This document shows positions 32,031 to 40,385 of a stretch of DNA of 64,000 nucleotides, piece by piece. The notes under the pieces were generated by a model. The model searched no databases. It was not told where the DNA came from and saw nothing but the letters and a program-made list of their open reading frames with translations. The stretch is from Amycolatopsis arida. Lineage in GTDB: Bacteria; Actinomycetota; Actinomycetes; Mycobacteriales; Pseudonocardiaceae. The translations under genes were made by a program, and so were the position numbers. Numbering within the stretch: position 1 is the stretch's first letter; every line of letters starts with the position of its first letter. The stretch is from contig NZ_FOWW01000008.1 of the NCBI RefSeq assembly GCF_900115565.1, positions 186,001 through 250,000 on the forward strand, in the 5' to 3' direction.

Positions 32031-32989
32031 GCCGTCTCCCCTTCTCCCGCCAGCAGGTGGTAGAGCACCGCCATGCGGACGTGCACCCCGTTGCGGACCT
32101 GCTCGGTGATGGCCGACCGCGGCGAGTCCGCGACCGTCGAGGCGATCTCCATGCCGCGCAGCATCGGCCCCGGGTGCAGCACCACCGCGTGGTCGGGCAG
32201 CAGCCGCAGCCGCCGCTCGTTCAGGCCGTAGGCGATCGCGTACTCCCGGGCCGAGGGGAAGTAGCCGCCGTGCATGCGCTCGGCCTGCACCCGCAGCATC
32301 ATCACCGCGTCCACCGCGGGCAGCTCGGCGTCCAGGTCGTGGGACACCGTGAGGCTGCCGCTGGCGCCGGCGGACGCGCCGCCGGGAAGGGCCGCCACCC
32401 CGGGCGGCAGCAGCGTCGGCGGCGCGACCAGCACCACCTCCGCGCCGAGGGTGATGAGCAGGTGCACGTTGGACCGGGCGACCCTGCTGTGCAGCACGTC
32501 GCCGACGATCGCCACCCGCCGCCCGGCGAGCGAGCCGAGCCGCTCGCGCAGCGTGGCCGCGTCCAGCAGCGCCTGCGTCGGGTGCTCGTGCATGCCGTCC
32601 CCGGCGTTGACCACCGACGTGCCGGCGTCGGCCAGCCACCCGGCCAGCCGCTGCGCGGCGCCGGAGGCCGGGTGCCGCACGACCACGCAGTCGGCGCCGG
32701 CCGCGGCGAGGGTCAGCGCCGTGTCCCGCAGCGACTCGCCCTTGCCGACCGACGACCCGCCGGCCGAGACATTGATCACATCGGCGCTCATCCACTTGCC
32801 GGCGATCTCGAACGAGACGCGGGTCCTGGTGGAGTTCTCGTAGAACATCGTCACCACGGTGCGGCCGCGCAGCGTGGGCAGCTTGCGCACCTCCCGGCCG
32901 AGCAGGGTGCGCTTGAGCTCGTCGGCGGTGTCCAGCACGGCGGTGGCGGCTTCGGCGTCGAGCCCCTCGGTGGCGAGCAGGTGCCGCAT
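32027..32989 (-). CDS. pyrB: Aspartate carbamoyltransferase catalytic subunit
   Basis: 320 residues. The start chosen is ATG 32989, 4 nt after GGAGG; GTG 32992 is one codon upstream and only 1 nt from that signal. Signatures: the carbamoyl-phosphate loop [13 protein letters not shown], the Ser/Lys loop [24 protein letters not shown], and HPTQALLD. It makes carbamoyl-aspartate, the committed step of pyrimidine synthesis. No pyrI regulatory subunit is present, as is usual outside enterobacteria. Confidence 0.95.
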   Translation of the reverse strand: MRHLLATEGLDAEAATAVLDTADELKRTLLGREVRKLPTLRGRTVVTMFYENSTRTRVSFEIAGKWMSADVINVSAGGSSVGKGESLRDTALTLAAAGADCVVVRHPASGAAQRLAGWLADAGTSVVNAGDGMHEHPTQALLDAATLRERLGSLAGRRVAIVGDVLHSRVARSNVHLLITLGAEVVLVAPPTLLPPGVAALPGGASAGASGSLTVSHDLDAELPAVDAVMMLRVQAERMHGGYFPSAREYAIAYGLNERRLRLLPDHAVVLHPGPMLRGMEIASTVADSPRSAITEQVRNGVHVRMAVLYHLLAGEGETA

Positions 32990-33576
32990 CACGCCTCCCT
33001 TCCGGGGCGGAGCAGGACCGCGTCGCGGCCGTCCACCTCGGACAGCAGGACGGCGACCTCCTCGGCACGCGAGGTGGGCACGTTCTTGCCCACGTAGTCG
33101 GCGCGGATCGGCAACTCCCGGTGGCCGCGGTCGACCAGGACGGCCAGCTGCACGGCCCGTGGCCGGCCGTGGTCGCGCAGCGCGTCCAGGGCCGCCCGGA
33201 TGGTCCGCCCGGAGTAGAGCACGTCGTCCACCAGGACCACGATCCGGTCGTCGACGCCGGACTCGGGCAGCTGGGTCTCCTCCAGCGGGCGGGTGGGCTT
33301 GCGGCGCAGGTCGTCGCGGTAGAGCGTCACGTCGAGCGCGCCGGCCGGGACCTCGACCCCGGAGAACTCGATGATTCGGGCGGCCAGCCGGGCCGCGAGC
33401 GGCGTTCCCCGGGTGGGTATGCCCAGCAACACGGGTGGGGCCATGGTTCCGGCACCCAACGCTGTCTTCTCGATGACCTGATGGGCCATTCGAGCGATGG
33501 TGCGCGCGACGTCGCCAGCCGAGAGCAGCTCACGCTCAGCGGCCGGGTCCGTCGCGCCACGTGGACGTGGCGCCAC
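32989..33576 (-). CDS. pyrR: Bifunctional pyr operon regulator / uracil phosphoribosyltransferase
   Basis: 195 residues from GTG 33576 with AAGGAGG 7 nt upstream. The PRPP-binding motif [19 protein letters not shown] marks the PRTase fold, and [14 protein letters not shown] plus YRDDLRRKP match PyrR. PyrR senses UMP/UTP and binds a stem-loop in pyr mRNA; in mycobacteria this blocks translation. A matching RNA element lies in its own leader. It heads the operon pyrR-pyrB-pyrC-PH-like-carA-carB-pyrF. Confidence 0.95.
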   Translation of the reverse strand: MAPRPRGATDPAAERELLSAGDVARTIARMAHQVIEKTALGAGTMAPPVLLGIPTRGTPLAARLAARIIEFSGVEVPAGALDVTLYRDDLRRKPTRPLEETQLPESGVDDRIVVLVDDVLYSGRTIRAALDALRDHGRPRAVQLAVLVDRGHRELPIRADYVGKNVPTSRAEEVAVLLSEVDGRDAVLLRPGREA

Positions 33577-33591
33577 GGGAGGACCTCCTTC

Positions 33592-33609
33592 CCCGCCTCA
33601 CTGGACGGG
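33592..33609 (-). promoter_or_regulatory. Candidate PyrR-binding stem-loop in the pyrR leader RNA
   Basis: Read on the minus strand, UCCAGUGAGGC matches the PyrR-loop core UCCNGNGAGGY known from Bacillus, and it is closed by a CCCG/CGGG stem. It ends one base before the pyrR AAGGAGG. GGACC (33612-33608) could also pair with GGUCC (33585-33581), which overlaps the end of the ribosome binding site. This fits a translational switch; binding is inferred. Confidence 0.6.
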
Positions 33610-33755
33610 TCCTTAAAGGACGTCGATTGCCTGGTGGATGTGCAAATCGCCCAGACAGTAGCAGGTCGGGGGGCTAAGCCCATCGGGTGGTGTCCCCTCG
33701 GTGTCACCCGCGTCCCACCCACATCGGCTTGACCTGGTGACGACAACGCGTAACC

Positions 33756-33770
33756 ATTACTCTCAGTATT
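33756..33770 (+). promoter_or_regulatory. Possible BldD operator before bldD
   Basis: ATTACTCTCAGTATT keeps most conserved positions of the Streptomyces BldD box (nTnACnC(A/T)GnGTnAn) with two mismatches, in an AT-rich patch 61 nt before the bldD start. BldD autoregulates in Streptomyces. A TTGACC at 33729-33734 is a possible -35. The assignment is tentative. Confidence 0.3.
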
Positions 33771-33830
33771 CAATTTGAGGTCCCCGCGGTCAGCCCGATC
33801 GAGCGGGGCGAGGAAACGGAGAACCACCAG

Positions 33831-34319
33831 ATGGGCGATTACGCCAAGGCGCTCGGGGCCAAGCTCCGCGGGATCCGCCAGCAGCAGGGCCTGTCCCTCC
33901 ACGGGGTCGAGCAGAAGTCCGGCGGGCGCTGGAAGGCCGTGGTCGTCGGCTCGTACGAACGCGGCGACCGGGCGGTCACCGTCCAGAAGCTGGCCGAGTT
34001 GGCCGACTTCTACGGTGTCCCGGTGGTCGAGCTGCTGCCCGAGGGCAGGGTGCCGTCCGGCGCCGAGCCCGCCACCAAGATCGTGATCAACCTGGAACGG
34101 TTGCAGCAGCTGCCCGCGGAGAAGGTGGGCCCGCTCGCCCGCTACGCGGCGACCATCCAGAGCCAGCGTGGTGACTACAACGGCAAGGTGCTGTCCATCC
34201 GCACCGAGGACCTGCGGTCGCTGGCGATCATCTACGACATGACGCCCGGTGAGCTCACCGAGCAGCTGATCGACTGGGGGGTGCTGCCGCCCGAGGCGCG
34301 CCCTTCGAAGGAGGACTGA
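33831..34319 (+). CDS. bldD: Developmental repressor BldD (c-di-GMP responsive)
   Basis: 162 residues from ATG 33831 with GGAG about 9 nt upstream. The N-terminal XRE-type helix-turn-helix (1-70: KLRGIRQQQGLSLHGVEQKS, SYERGDRAVTVQKLAELAD) binds DNA. The C-terminal domain carries the c-di-GMP signature RGD-x8-RxxD as R113-G-D115 and R124-T-E-D127, so tetramer-type c-di-GMP binding is likely. In Streptomyces BldD represses sporulation genes. It is divergent from pyrR and converges on nusB. Confidence 0.94.
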   Translation: MGDYAKALGAKLRGIRQQQGLSLHGVEQKSGGRWKAVVVGSYERGDRAVTVQKLAELADFYGVPVVELLPEGRVPSGAEPATKIVINLERLQQLPAEKVGPLARYAATIQSQRGDYNGKVLSIRTEDLRSLAIIYDMTPGELTEQLIDWGVLPPEARPSKED

Positions 34320-34333
34320 GCCGCCGGCCGCGG

Positions 34334-34372
34334 GCGGTGCCCGACCTGGAAAATCCCAGGTCAGAGCACCGC
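34334..34372. terminator. Bidirectional terminator between bldD and nusB
   Basis: GACCTGG (34343-34349) pairs with CCAGGTC (34356-34362) around AAAATC, and an outer GCGGTGC/GCACCGC pair (34334-34340, 34366-34372) extends the stem. The right arm includes the nusB stop codon. It serves two convergent genes. Confidence 0.7.
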
Positions 34373-34804
34373 GCGCAGCCGGTCGGCGATGTTGCCGATG
34401 CGGCCGAGCACGCCGTTGACGAACCGCGGCGAGTCCTCCGTGGACAGCTCCTTGGCGATGCCAACCGCCTCGTCGATCGCCACCGGATCGGGCACGTCGG
34501 TGCCCCACAGCAGCTCGTACACGCCGACCCGCAGCACCGCCAGGTCCACCGGCGGCATCCGCTCCAGCGTCCACCCGTGCGCGTGCTCGGCGAGCAGCTC
34601 GTCGATCCGCTCCCGGCGCGCCCACACCCCCTCGACCAGCGAGATCGTGTAGTCGCTGATCGGCTCCACGTCGGTCGAGCCGACCCGCTCACCGAGCAGC
34701 TCCACCGGGTCGGCCGAGCGCTGCGCCGCCTCGTAGAGGATCTCCACGGCCCGCTTGCGGGAGGCGTGCCGCCCTCCCGCCCTCGGCCTGCGCTCGGCGC
34801 TCAC
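34361..34804 (-). CDS. nusB: Transcription antitermination factor NusB
   Basis: 147 residues from GTG 34804, 20 nt after efp, with a weak GAGG 11 nt upstream. NusB joins NusE/S10 in rRNA antitermination. The fold is clear: HASRKRAVEILYEAAQRS, SLVEGVWARRERIDELL, the core PPVDLAVLRVGVYELLW, and VAIDEAVGIAKELSTEDSPRF with FVNGVLGRI. The efp-nusB pair and pepQ upstream are conserved in actinobacteria. Confidence 0.94.
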   Translation of the reverse strand: MSAERRPRAGGRHASRKRAVEILYEAAQRSADPVELLGERVGSTDVEPISDYTISLVEGVWARRERIDELLAEHAHGWTLERMPPVDLAVLRVGVYELLWGTDVPDPVAIDEAVGIAKELSTEDSPRFVNGVLGRIGNIADRLRAVL

Positions 34805-34824
34805 CTGTGGTCTCACCTCGCCGC

Positions 34825-35388
34825 TCAGCTGGACACACGGCCCAGGTAGCGGCCGTCGCGGGTGTCGACCTTGACCTTCTCGCCGCTGCTGAGGAACAGC
34901 GGCACCTGGATCTCCGCCCCGGTCTCCAGCGTGGCCGGCTTGGTGCCGCCGGTGGATCGGTCGCCCTGCAACCCGGGGTCGGTGTGCTGGACGACCAGCT
35001 CGACCGACGCCGGCAGCTCGACGTACAGCGGGTTGCCCTCGTGCATCGCGACCTGGACCTCGGTGTTCTCCAACAGGTACTTGGCCGCGTCGCCGACGGT
35101 CTCCTTCGGCACGGTGATCTGGTCGTAGGTGTCGGCGTCCATGAACACGTAGTCGGAGCCGTCGTTGTACAGGTAGGTCATCTGCCGGCGGTCCACCGTC
35201 GCGGTGTCGACCTTGGTGCCCGCGTTGAACGTCTTGTCCACGACCTTGCCGGACAGCACGTGCTTCAGCGTGGTGCGCACGAACGCGCCACCCTTGCCCG
35301 GCTTGACGTGCTGGAAGTTGACGACCGACCAGAGCTGGCCGTCGAGGTTGAGGACCATGCCGTTCTTCAGGTCGTTGGTGGTGGCCAC
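34825..35388 (-). CDS. efp: Translation elongation factor P
   Basis: 187 residues from ATG 35388. EF-P relieves ribosome stalling at polyproline stretches, which matters here because several window proteins are Pro-rich (MltG and the PPE-like protein). Three KOW/OB domains are recognisable: [20 protein letters not shown] with the tip Lys32, [20 protein letters not shown], and the C-terminal [19 protein letters not shown]. The tip context PGKGGAF is that of actinobacterial EF-P; no modification enzyme is seen nearby. Confidence 0.95.
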   Translation of the reverse strand: MATTNDLKNGMVLNLDGQLWSVVNFQHVKPGKGGAFVRTTLKHVLSGKVVDKTFNAGTKVDTATVDRRQMTYLYNDGSDYVFMDADTYDQITVPKETVGDAAKYLLENTEVQVAMHEGNPLYVELPASVELVVQHTDPGLQGDRSTGGTKPATLETGAEIQVPLFLSSGEKVKVDTRDGRYLGRVSS

Positions 35389-35451
35389 GGGTGAGTGCTC
35401 TCCTGTACGTCGTTGTCTCGCGGTCGTCGGCGTCGTCGTTGGCGGCCGGGC

Positions 35452-36555
35452 TCAGACGACCACGAGTTCCTTGGGGCTCAGGGTGAGGACCTCGGGACTG
35501 CCGTCCCGCACGACGAGCGTGTCCTCGATGCGGACGCCACCGCGACCGGCGAGGTACACGCCGGGTTCCACGGTGACCGCCATACCGGCGGACAGTGTAC
35601 CGGCGCCGGTGGCGGCCAGGCTCGGCGCCTCGTGCACCTGCAGGCCGACGCCGTGCCCGAGGCCGTGGCCGAACTCCTCGCCGTGCCCGGCCCGCTCGAT
35701 CACCTCGCGCGCGGCGCGGTCCACCGCGGTCACGTCGGCGCTGGGCCGGACGGCGGCGCTGCCCTCCGCCTGCGCCCGCAGCACGAGGTCGTACAGCTCG
35801 CGCTGCCACGCCGCCGGCTCGCCGAGGACGACCATCCGGGTCATGTCGGAGTGGTACCCGTCGACGACGGCGCCGAAGTCCAACTTCACGAAGTCGCCGC
35901 TGGCCAGCACGGCGTCGGTGGGCCGGTGGTGCGGGATCGCCGAGTGCGCGCCGGCGGCCACGATGGTGTCGAACGACGGGCCGGTAGAGCCGTGATCGAG
36001 CATGCGGGACTCCAGGTCCCTGGCCACCTCCCGCTCGGTGCGCCCCGGCCGCAGCCCGCCCCGCTCGACCAGCTCGGCCAGTGCCCGGTCGGCCGCCGCG
36101 CACGCCCGGCGCAGCGCCGCCACCTCGGTGTCGTCCTTGACCGCGCGGAGTCGCTCCACCAGGCCCGGAGCGCGGACCAGCTCCACGCCCTCCGCCCGCT
36201 CGGCGAGCTGGTCGTGTGCCTCGACCGTGACGTGCTGGCTCTCGAAGCCCGTGCGCAGGTACGTCTCCCGGCGCCCGGCGGCGCGGCCGGCCAGCTCCAG
36301 CGCGCTCGGCCGGGTGATCACCCGCTCCAGGTCCGGCACCTCGGCCGCGGCCTGGGTGCGGTAGCGGCCGTCGGTGCAGAACACCGTGTCCGCCTCTCCC
36401 CCGGCGTGCACCAGCAGCGCCGCGTTCGAGCCGGTGAACCCGGTGAGATAGCGGATGTTCACCAGGTCGGTGACGAGCAGCGCGTCTAACGGCGGTTCGG
36501 CCTCGGTGAGCAGCGCGCGCAGCGCGGCCCTCCTGCCGGCATGGATCTCGGGCAT
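35452..36555 (-). CDS. pepQ: Xaa-Pro aminopeptidase / prolidase (M24B)
   Basis: 367 residues from ATG 36555. An N-terminal creatinase-like domain (1-135) precedes the pita-bread metallopeptidase domain with all five metal ligands: Asp in KLDFGAVVDGYHSDMTR (two), His in GHGLGHGVGLQVHE, Glu in VTVEPGVYL and Glu in GVRIEDT. It cleaves peptides next to proline in the cytosol. GATACT 6 nt before the ATG may be a leaderless -10, although its first base is atypical. The pepQ-efp-nusB order is conserved. Confidence 0.92.
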   Translation of the reverse strand: MPEIHAGRRAALRALLTEAEPPLDALLVTDLVNIRYLTGFTGSNAALLVHAGGEADTVFCTDGRYRTQAAAEVPDLERVITRPSALELAGRAAGRRETYLRTGFESQHVTVEAHDQLAERAEGVELVRAPGLVERLRAVKDDTEVAALRRACAAADRALAELVERGGLRPGRTEREVARDLESRMLDHGSTGPSFDTIVAAGAHSAIPHHRPTDAVLASGDFVKLDFGAVVDGYHSDMTRMVVLGEPAAWQRELYDLVLRAQAEGSAAVRPSADVTAVDRAAREVIERAGHGEEFGHGLGHGVGLQVHEAPSLAATGAGTLSAGMAVTVEPGVYLAGRGGVRIEDTLVVRDGSPEVLTLSPKELVVV

Positions 36556-36614
36556 GGGCGCAGTATCCCAGCCGGCCGCGGGTGAGTGGGGTCCCGGGAC
36601 GGGTACCGGGGATC

Positions 36615-36620
36615 TACAGT
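36615..36620 (+). promoter_or_regulatory. -10 element for a leaderless B-4DMT transcript
   Basis: TACAGT, 6 nt before ATG 36627. The intervening GGGGCG could also act as a short ribosome binding site. The gene is divergent from pepQ. Confidence 0.45.
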
Positions 36621-36626
36621 GGGGCG

Positions 36627-37100
36627 ATGCCCTCCTGGTTGACTCGCGCGCTCGGCATGGCGGTGCTGCACGCCGCGGCCGCGGTCGCGCTCGCCAAGAT
36701 CGAGGCGTTCCGGCCCGGCGACCTCACCGTGCTGACGGTGATCCTGATCGCCGTGCTGGTGGGCGCCGCCGCGCTGTGGAGCGCGCTCGACGCCTGGCTC
36801 GGTGTCCCCGACCGCGGGCGGGCGTGGTTCGTCGGCGCGCTGGTGGCCGGGCCGCTGTCCGGGCTGCTCACCGTGGTGGGCAAGGCGGTCCTGGTCGACC
36901 AGACCGGGTTGGCCGCGCTCGGGCCCGCGCTCACCGGCGGCGCGGCGTTCACCGCGCTGCTCGTCCTGATCCCGGCCGGGCTGGGTCTCGCCGTCGGCGG
37001 CAAGCTCGCCGGCGACGCGGACACCGAGTCCGCCGGTGACGGGGACCGGGACGCGGACGGCACGGCTCAGCGGCCGTCCAGGACGACGCCGGCCGGGTAG
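36627..37100 (+). CDS. B-4DMT family small membrane transporter
   Basis: 157 residues from ATG 36627. Four hydrophobic segments are visible (about 5-23, 31-51, 66-84, 97-125), followed by a short acidic, charged tail. It matches the four-helix B-4DMT proteins encoded divergently from pepQ in actinobacteria (Rv2536 position). Substrate unknown. The stop overlaps the 3' end of the convergent glycosidase-like gene by 34 nt. Confidence 0.75.
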   Translation: MPSWLTRALGMAVLHAAAAVALAKIEAFRPGDLTVLTVILIAVLVGAAALWSALDAWLGVPDRGRAWFVGALVAGPLSGLLTVVGKAVLVDQTGLAALGPALTGGAAFTALLVLIPAGLGLAVGGKLAGDADTESAGDGDRDADGTAQRPSRTTPAG

Positions 37101-38578
37101 CCGATCCACTGCTGCCGGGTGACCGGCGCGATCGGGGAGCCGTTGAGCTCCACCGCCCGCGCCGAGGCGACCGGCCACAGCCGGTTGTCGTCGAGCAGCA
37201 GCCCGGTGCCCACGCCGTCGGCCCGCACCGCGGGCGCGGCGGGCGCCAGCCGGGCGGTCACCGGGATCCCGTCGAGCACCGGCAGCCTGCGGTCGAGCAC
37301 GACGTCGGCGAGCTCGGCGGCCACGGAGCGGCGCTCCACCCGCACCACCGTGCCACCGGTGACGAGGTCCATGGTCCGCACCGGTGAGGGCATGGCGACG
37401 CCGTCCAGCACCGCGAGCGCGCGCTCCGGCTCGCCGCAGGCGTCGACGCCGTGCAGGTCGATACCGAAGTGCCGGAGGTCGGTGGGTGCGCCGGCTGCGC
37501 CGAGGACGGTCGCCCGCACCACGTCCAGCGGCACCCGGCCGCACGGGTCGGCGGGCGAGACGGGGGCGTGCCCGTCGGGTTGGCGGAGCAGGCCGGGTCC
37601 CTCCTGCCAGGGGCCGGGGATCAGCACCGGGTGGTAGGGATTGCGGGCGAAGTCGCGGTCCCAGAAGGTGATCGTGGTGCCCTCGTCGGTCTCGTGGGCG
37701 ATGGCGAACGCGTCCAGCGCGTCCACCCACATCAGGTCCGCGCTGAACGCGTCGACGAGGGAGCTCGTCCGCGGGGCGGAGGTGCTCGGCGCCGGGGTGA
37801 AGCCATCCGCGCCCAGCGCCTGCACGCCGGTGCGGAACGTCGGGTCCGGGGAGCGCAACACGAACTGGCCGGCGCCGTTCCAGCCGGCCGCGGCGCCGGT
37901 GGTGTCGGTGAACATGAGGTAGAACCAGCCGTCGAGGTGGACCGCGGCCGGCTGGCCGGCGCCGTAGACGTTGTCCCTGGCGACGTCGTGCGCCGGGTGC
38001 AGGATGGCGCCGGCGCGGTCCCAGTGCACGCCGTCGGTGCTGGTGGCGAGCCCGATGGCGTTGCCGTGCGCGTGGTCGCCGGCGGCGCCGGTGTAGTACA
38101 GGTAGTAGGTGCCGCCGACGCGCAGCACGGACGGGTCGCAGGTGTGGACGCCGTCGAACTCGCCGGGGGCGCCGGAGAGCACCGCGACCGGCGGGGCGCC
38201 ACCGGGGCCGGTGAACGGGCCGGCCGGGGTGGCCGCCTCGGCGTGGAGGATGTCGTCGCCGGCGGGTGGGGCGCTGCCGTACTGGCTGCACCACCACATC
38301 CGGACGCGGCTCCCCTCGACCATGAGCGCGGGGCCGTAGTTGTAGACGGCGTCGGCGCCGCCGGCGGCGACCAGGCCGGGGGACTCGCGGCCGTTGTCCA
38401 CCGCGAGCGATGTCGGGGGCGGTGGCTCCGGCGCGGGGGCGGCCGTCCGTCCGCCGATGGCACCAGGGTTGGCGCCCTCCGCGTGCGGCTCCGCGGTGCT
38501 GGCCGTGCACCCGGCGACGAGCGCGGCGCTCGCCACCAGTGCCAGCGCGGACGCGCCCAGCCGGCCACCGCTTCGCAT
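37067..38578 (-). CDS. Secreted lipoprotein with a GH43-like five-bladed beta-propeller
   Basis: 503 residues from ATG 38578 with GGAGG about 12 nt upstream. The signal peptide ends in the lipobox ALVAGC (Cys near 24), so the protein is membrane-anchored outside the cell. Residues 80-360 show GH43/68-type propeller repeats: NYGPALMVEGSRVRMWWCS, CDPSVLRVGGTYYLYYTG, NAIGLATSTDGVHWDRAG, YGAGQPAAVHLDGWFYLMF. These are typical of arabinosidase- or xylosidase-like enzymes, with Asp residues of CDPSV a possible catalytic or base position. The C-terminal 140 residues are unfamiliar. Sugar specificity is unknown. Confidence 0.68.
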   Translation of the reverse strand: MRSGGRLGASALALVASAALVAGCTASTAEPHAEGANPGAIGGRTAAPAPEPPPPTSLAVDNGRESPGLVAAGGADAVYNYGPALMVEGSRVRMWWCSQYGSAPPAGDDILHAEAATPAGPFTGPGGAPPVAVLSGAPGEFDGVHTCDPSVLRVGGTYYLYYTGAAGDHAHGNAIGLATSTDGVHWDRAGAILHPAHDVARDNVYGAGQPAAVHLDGWFYLMFTDTTGAAAGWNGAGQFVLRSPDPTFRTGVQALGADGFTPAPSTSAPRTSSLVDAFSADLMWVDALDAFAIAHETDEGTTITFWDRDFARNPYHPVLIPGPWQEGPGLLRQPDGHAPVSPADPCGRVPLDVVRATVLGAAGAPTDLRHFGIDLHGVDACGEPERALAVLDGVAMPSPVRTMDLVTGGTVVRVERRSVAAELADVVLDRRLPVLDGIPVTARLAPAAPAVRADGVGTGLLLDDNRLWPVASARAVELNGSPIAPVTRQQWIGYPAGVVLDGR

Positions 38579-38638
38579 GCTGACCCAGGACCTCCGTTCG
38601 CCTCCCCCGGACACCCTGGGCAGCCAGGGCCGCGCTCC

Positions 38639-38644
38639 AGTCTA
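38639..38644 (-). promoter_or_regulatory. -10 element of the glycosidase-like lipoprotein gene
   Basis: TAGACT on the minus strand, 60 nt before ATG 38578. Unlike the leaderless genes, this one has a leader with a GGAGG ribosome binding site. Confidence 0.4.
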
Positions 38645-38740
38645 CGAAAGGGCTCACCCGATCAGGTGGATTGGTGGCGTGAGGGTCGCCGTGACCACCG
38701 GCACGCCTGCCGCCGGTGCCGTCCCGGATCCGAGGGTGTG

Positions 38741-40375
38741 TCACTCGGATGGCGGTGCGACGACTTCCACCTCGAAACCGTCCGCGTTCTCGAGGAACGC
38801 GGCGTAGTGGTCGGGCCCGCCGGCGTGCGGGAAGGCGTCGGCGAACAGCGGCCGCCACCCGTGGTCGGGTGCCGCCGCGTGGAGGGCGGCCACGGCGGCG
38901 CGGCTCGGGCCGTGTACGGCGAGGTGATTCAACCCGGGCAGGGTGCGGTCGTGCCGGTGCCCGGTCAGCGCCGGCGACTGCTCCAGCACCACGTAGCTGG
39001 TCCCGGCGCGCCAGCTCACCCCGTGCCGCCACCGCTGGTACTCCACCCAGCCGAGCCGGCCGAGCAACCAGCCGAAGCTCGCCACGGCGCGGTCCAGGTC
39101 CGGCACCCACAGCTCGACGTGGTGCACCCCGGCCGGCCCGGGCGGCCCGGCGATCGCCGGGTGCCCCGCCAGGGGTGCCGGCGCCTCCCCGGCCCCGGCG
39201 CTCTGCTCACCCGGCCGATCCACCCCGCCGGGCTCCTCCGCCGCCTGATCCACCCCAGCGGACTCCTCCGCTGCCTCCCTCGCCACGACCGAGCCGGACG
39301 TACCCTGCGACCTCGGCACCGCGGTCCCCGACCCCCGCGGCGGCGATGGCGTCGGGGGGCGCCGCGTCGCGGCCCCACACTCCCCCGACCCGCTCACCCC
39401 GGCCAGCGACTCCTCCGCCCCACCCGCGGCGGACGAACCCATCCCAGCCGACGACCCCGGCTCCACAGCCCCTGGTGCCCGCGCCGACGATGGCCGCGTC
39501 CGCGGTGCCCACGTCGCGGCCCCACGCCGCTCCAACCTGCTCACCCCGGCGGGCTCCTCCGCCGCCTCCCTCGCCCCGGCAGACGAGTCCACGGCATCCG
39601 GCGACCCCGGCCCCTTCGCACCAGCTGCCCATACCGCCAACGGCGGCGTCCGCGGTGCCCACGTCGCGGCCCCACGCCCCTCCAACCTGCTCACCCCAGC
39701 CAGCGGCTCCTCCGCCTCCACCGCGGCGGACGAGTCCACCACATCCGGCGACCCCGACCCCGCCGCACCAGCTGTCCGTGCCAGCGATGGCGGCGTCGGC
39801 GTTGCCCATGTCGTGGCCTCGAGCCGAGCCGGCCGGGGCGGCTCCGGCGAGCCGGCTCCGGCCGCCGGAAGTGCCACCGCCACGTGCACCCGGTGCGGCC
39901 CGCCGTAGTGCCAGCCGCCGCCCACGTCGAGGAAACCGAGCCGGCGGGCCAGCGCCAGGCTCGCCGCGTTGTCCTCGTGGACCAGCGCCCACACCGCGGG
40001 CAACCCGAGCGTGCGCAGTCCATGGTCCAGCAGCGCCGCGGCCGCCTCCGTGGCCAGGCCACTGCCGCCGTGCCGGCGGTCGAGATACCAACCGATCTCC
40101 GGCAACCCACCGGGCAACTCGGCACTCGGCCGCAGGTGCGCCAGGCCCACGACCGCCCCGGCCCACTCGATCACCCAGTGCCCCGTGCCGGGCGGCGTGT
40201 CGGCAGCGATCCGCCGCTCCACCATGCGCCGCGCCCGCTCGGCGTCGCTGAGGTCCGCACCGAGATAGGTGCTCGTCGCCGGGTCGGCGAACACCTCCAC
40301 CACCGCCTCGCGGTCGGCCGGGCTGAGGCCGCGCAGCACCAGCCGTGGGGTGCGCAGGACGGGGACGTCGCTCAT
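38741..40375 (-). CDS. GNAT acetyltransferase - VOC domain fusion with a 245-residue repeat linker
   Basis: 544 residues from ATG 40375. Residues 1-170 are a RimJ-like GNAT domain (RTPRLVLRGLSPADREAV, GWYLDRRHGGSGLATEA with the acetyl-CoA loop, HEDNAASLALARRLGF). Residues 417-544 are a VOC/glyoxalase-like domain (VHHVELWVPDLDRAVASFGW, GLNHLAVHGP, GPDHYAAFLENADGFEVEVV). The linker (171-416) holds four near-repeats of 46-50 residues with the shared core RGAATWAPRT...DSSA...EEPAGVS. Both outer domains look intact. Substrates are unknown. It lies between aroQ and the glycosidase-like gene, a position empty in mycobacteria. Confidence 0.8.
   Translation of the reverse strand: MSDVPVLRTPRLVLRGLSPADREAVVEVFADPATSTYLGADLSDAERARRMVERRIAADTPPGTGHWVIEWAGAVVGLAHLRPSAELPGGLPEIGWYLDRRHGGSGLATEAAAALLDHGLRTLGLPAVWALVHEDNAASLALARRLGFLDVGGGWHYGGPHRVHVAVALPAAGAGSPEPPRPARLEATTWATPTPPSLARTAGAAGSGSPDVVDSSAAVEAEEPLAGVSRLEGRGAATWAPRTPPLAVWAAGAKGPGSPDAVDSSAGAREAAEEPAGVSRLERRGAATWAPRTRPSSARAPGAVEPGSSAGMGSSAAGGAEESLAGVSGSGECGAATRRPPTPSPPRGSGTAVPRSQGTSGSVVAREAAEESAGVDQAAEEPGGVDRPGEQSAGAGEAPAPLAGHPAIAGPPGPAGVHHVELWVPDLDRAVASFGWLLGRLGWVEYQRWRHGVSWRAGTSYVVLEQSPALTGHRHDRTLPGLNHLAVHGPSRAAVAALHAAAPDHGWRPLFADAFPHAGGPDHYAAFLENADGFEVEVVAPPSE
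39248..39826. repeat. Four in-frame repeats of about 145 bp in the GNAT-VOC linker
   Basis: Units encode residues 184-229, 230-279, 280-328 and 329-376. Units 2 and 3 share long near-identical DNA blocks (cccacgtcgcggccccacg at about 39510 and 39659); units 1 and 4 are more diverged. The repeats keep the reading frame, as expected from internal duplication under selection against frameshift. Confidence 0.85.
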
Positions 40376-40385
40376 CGCGCGCGGC

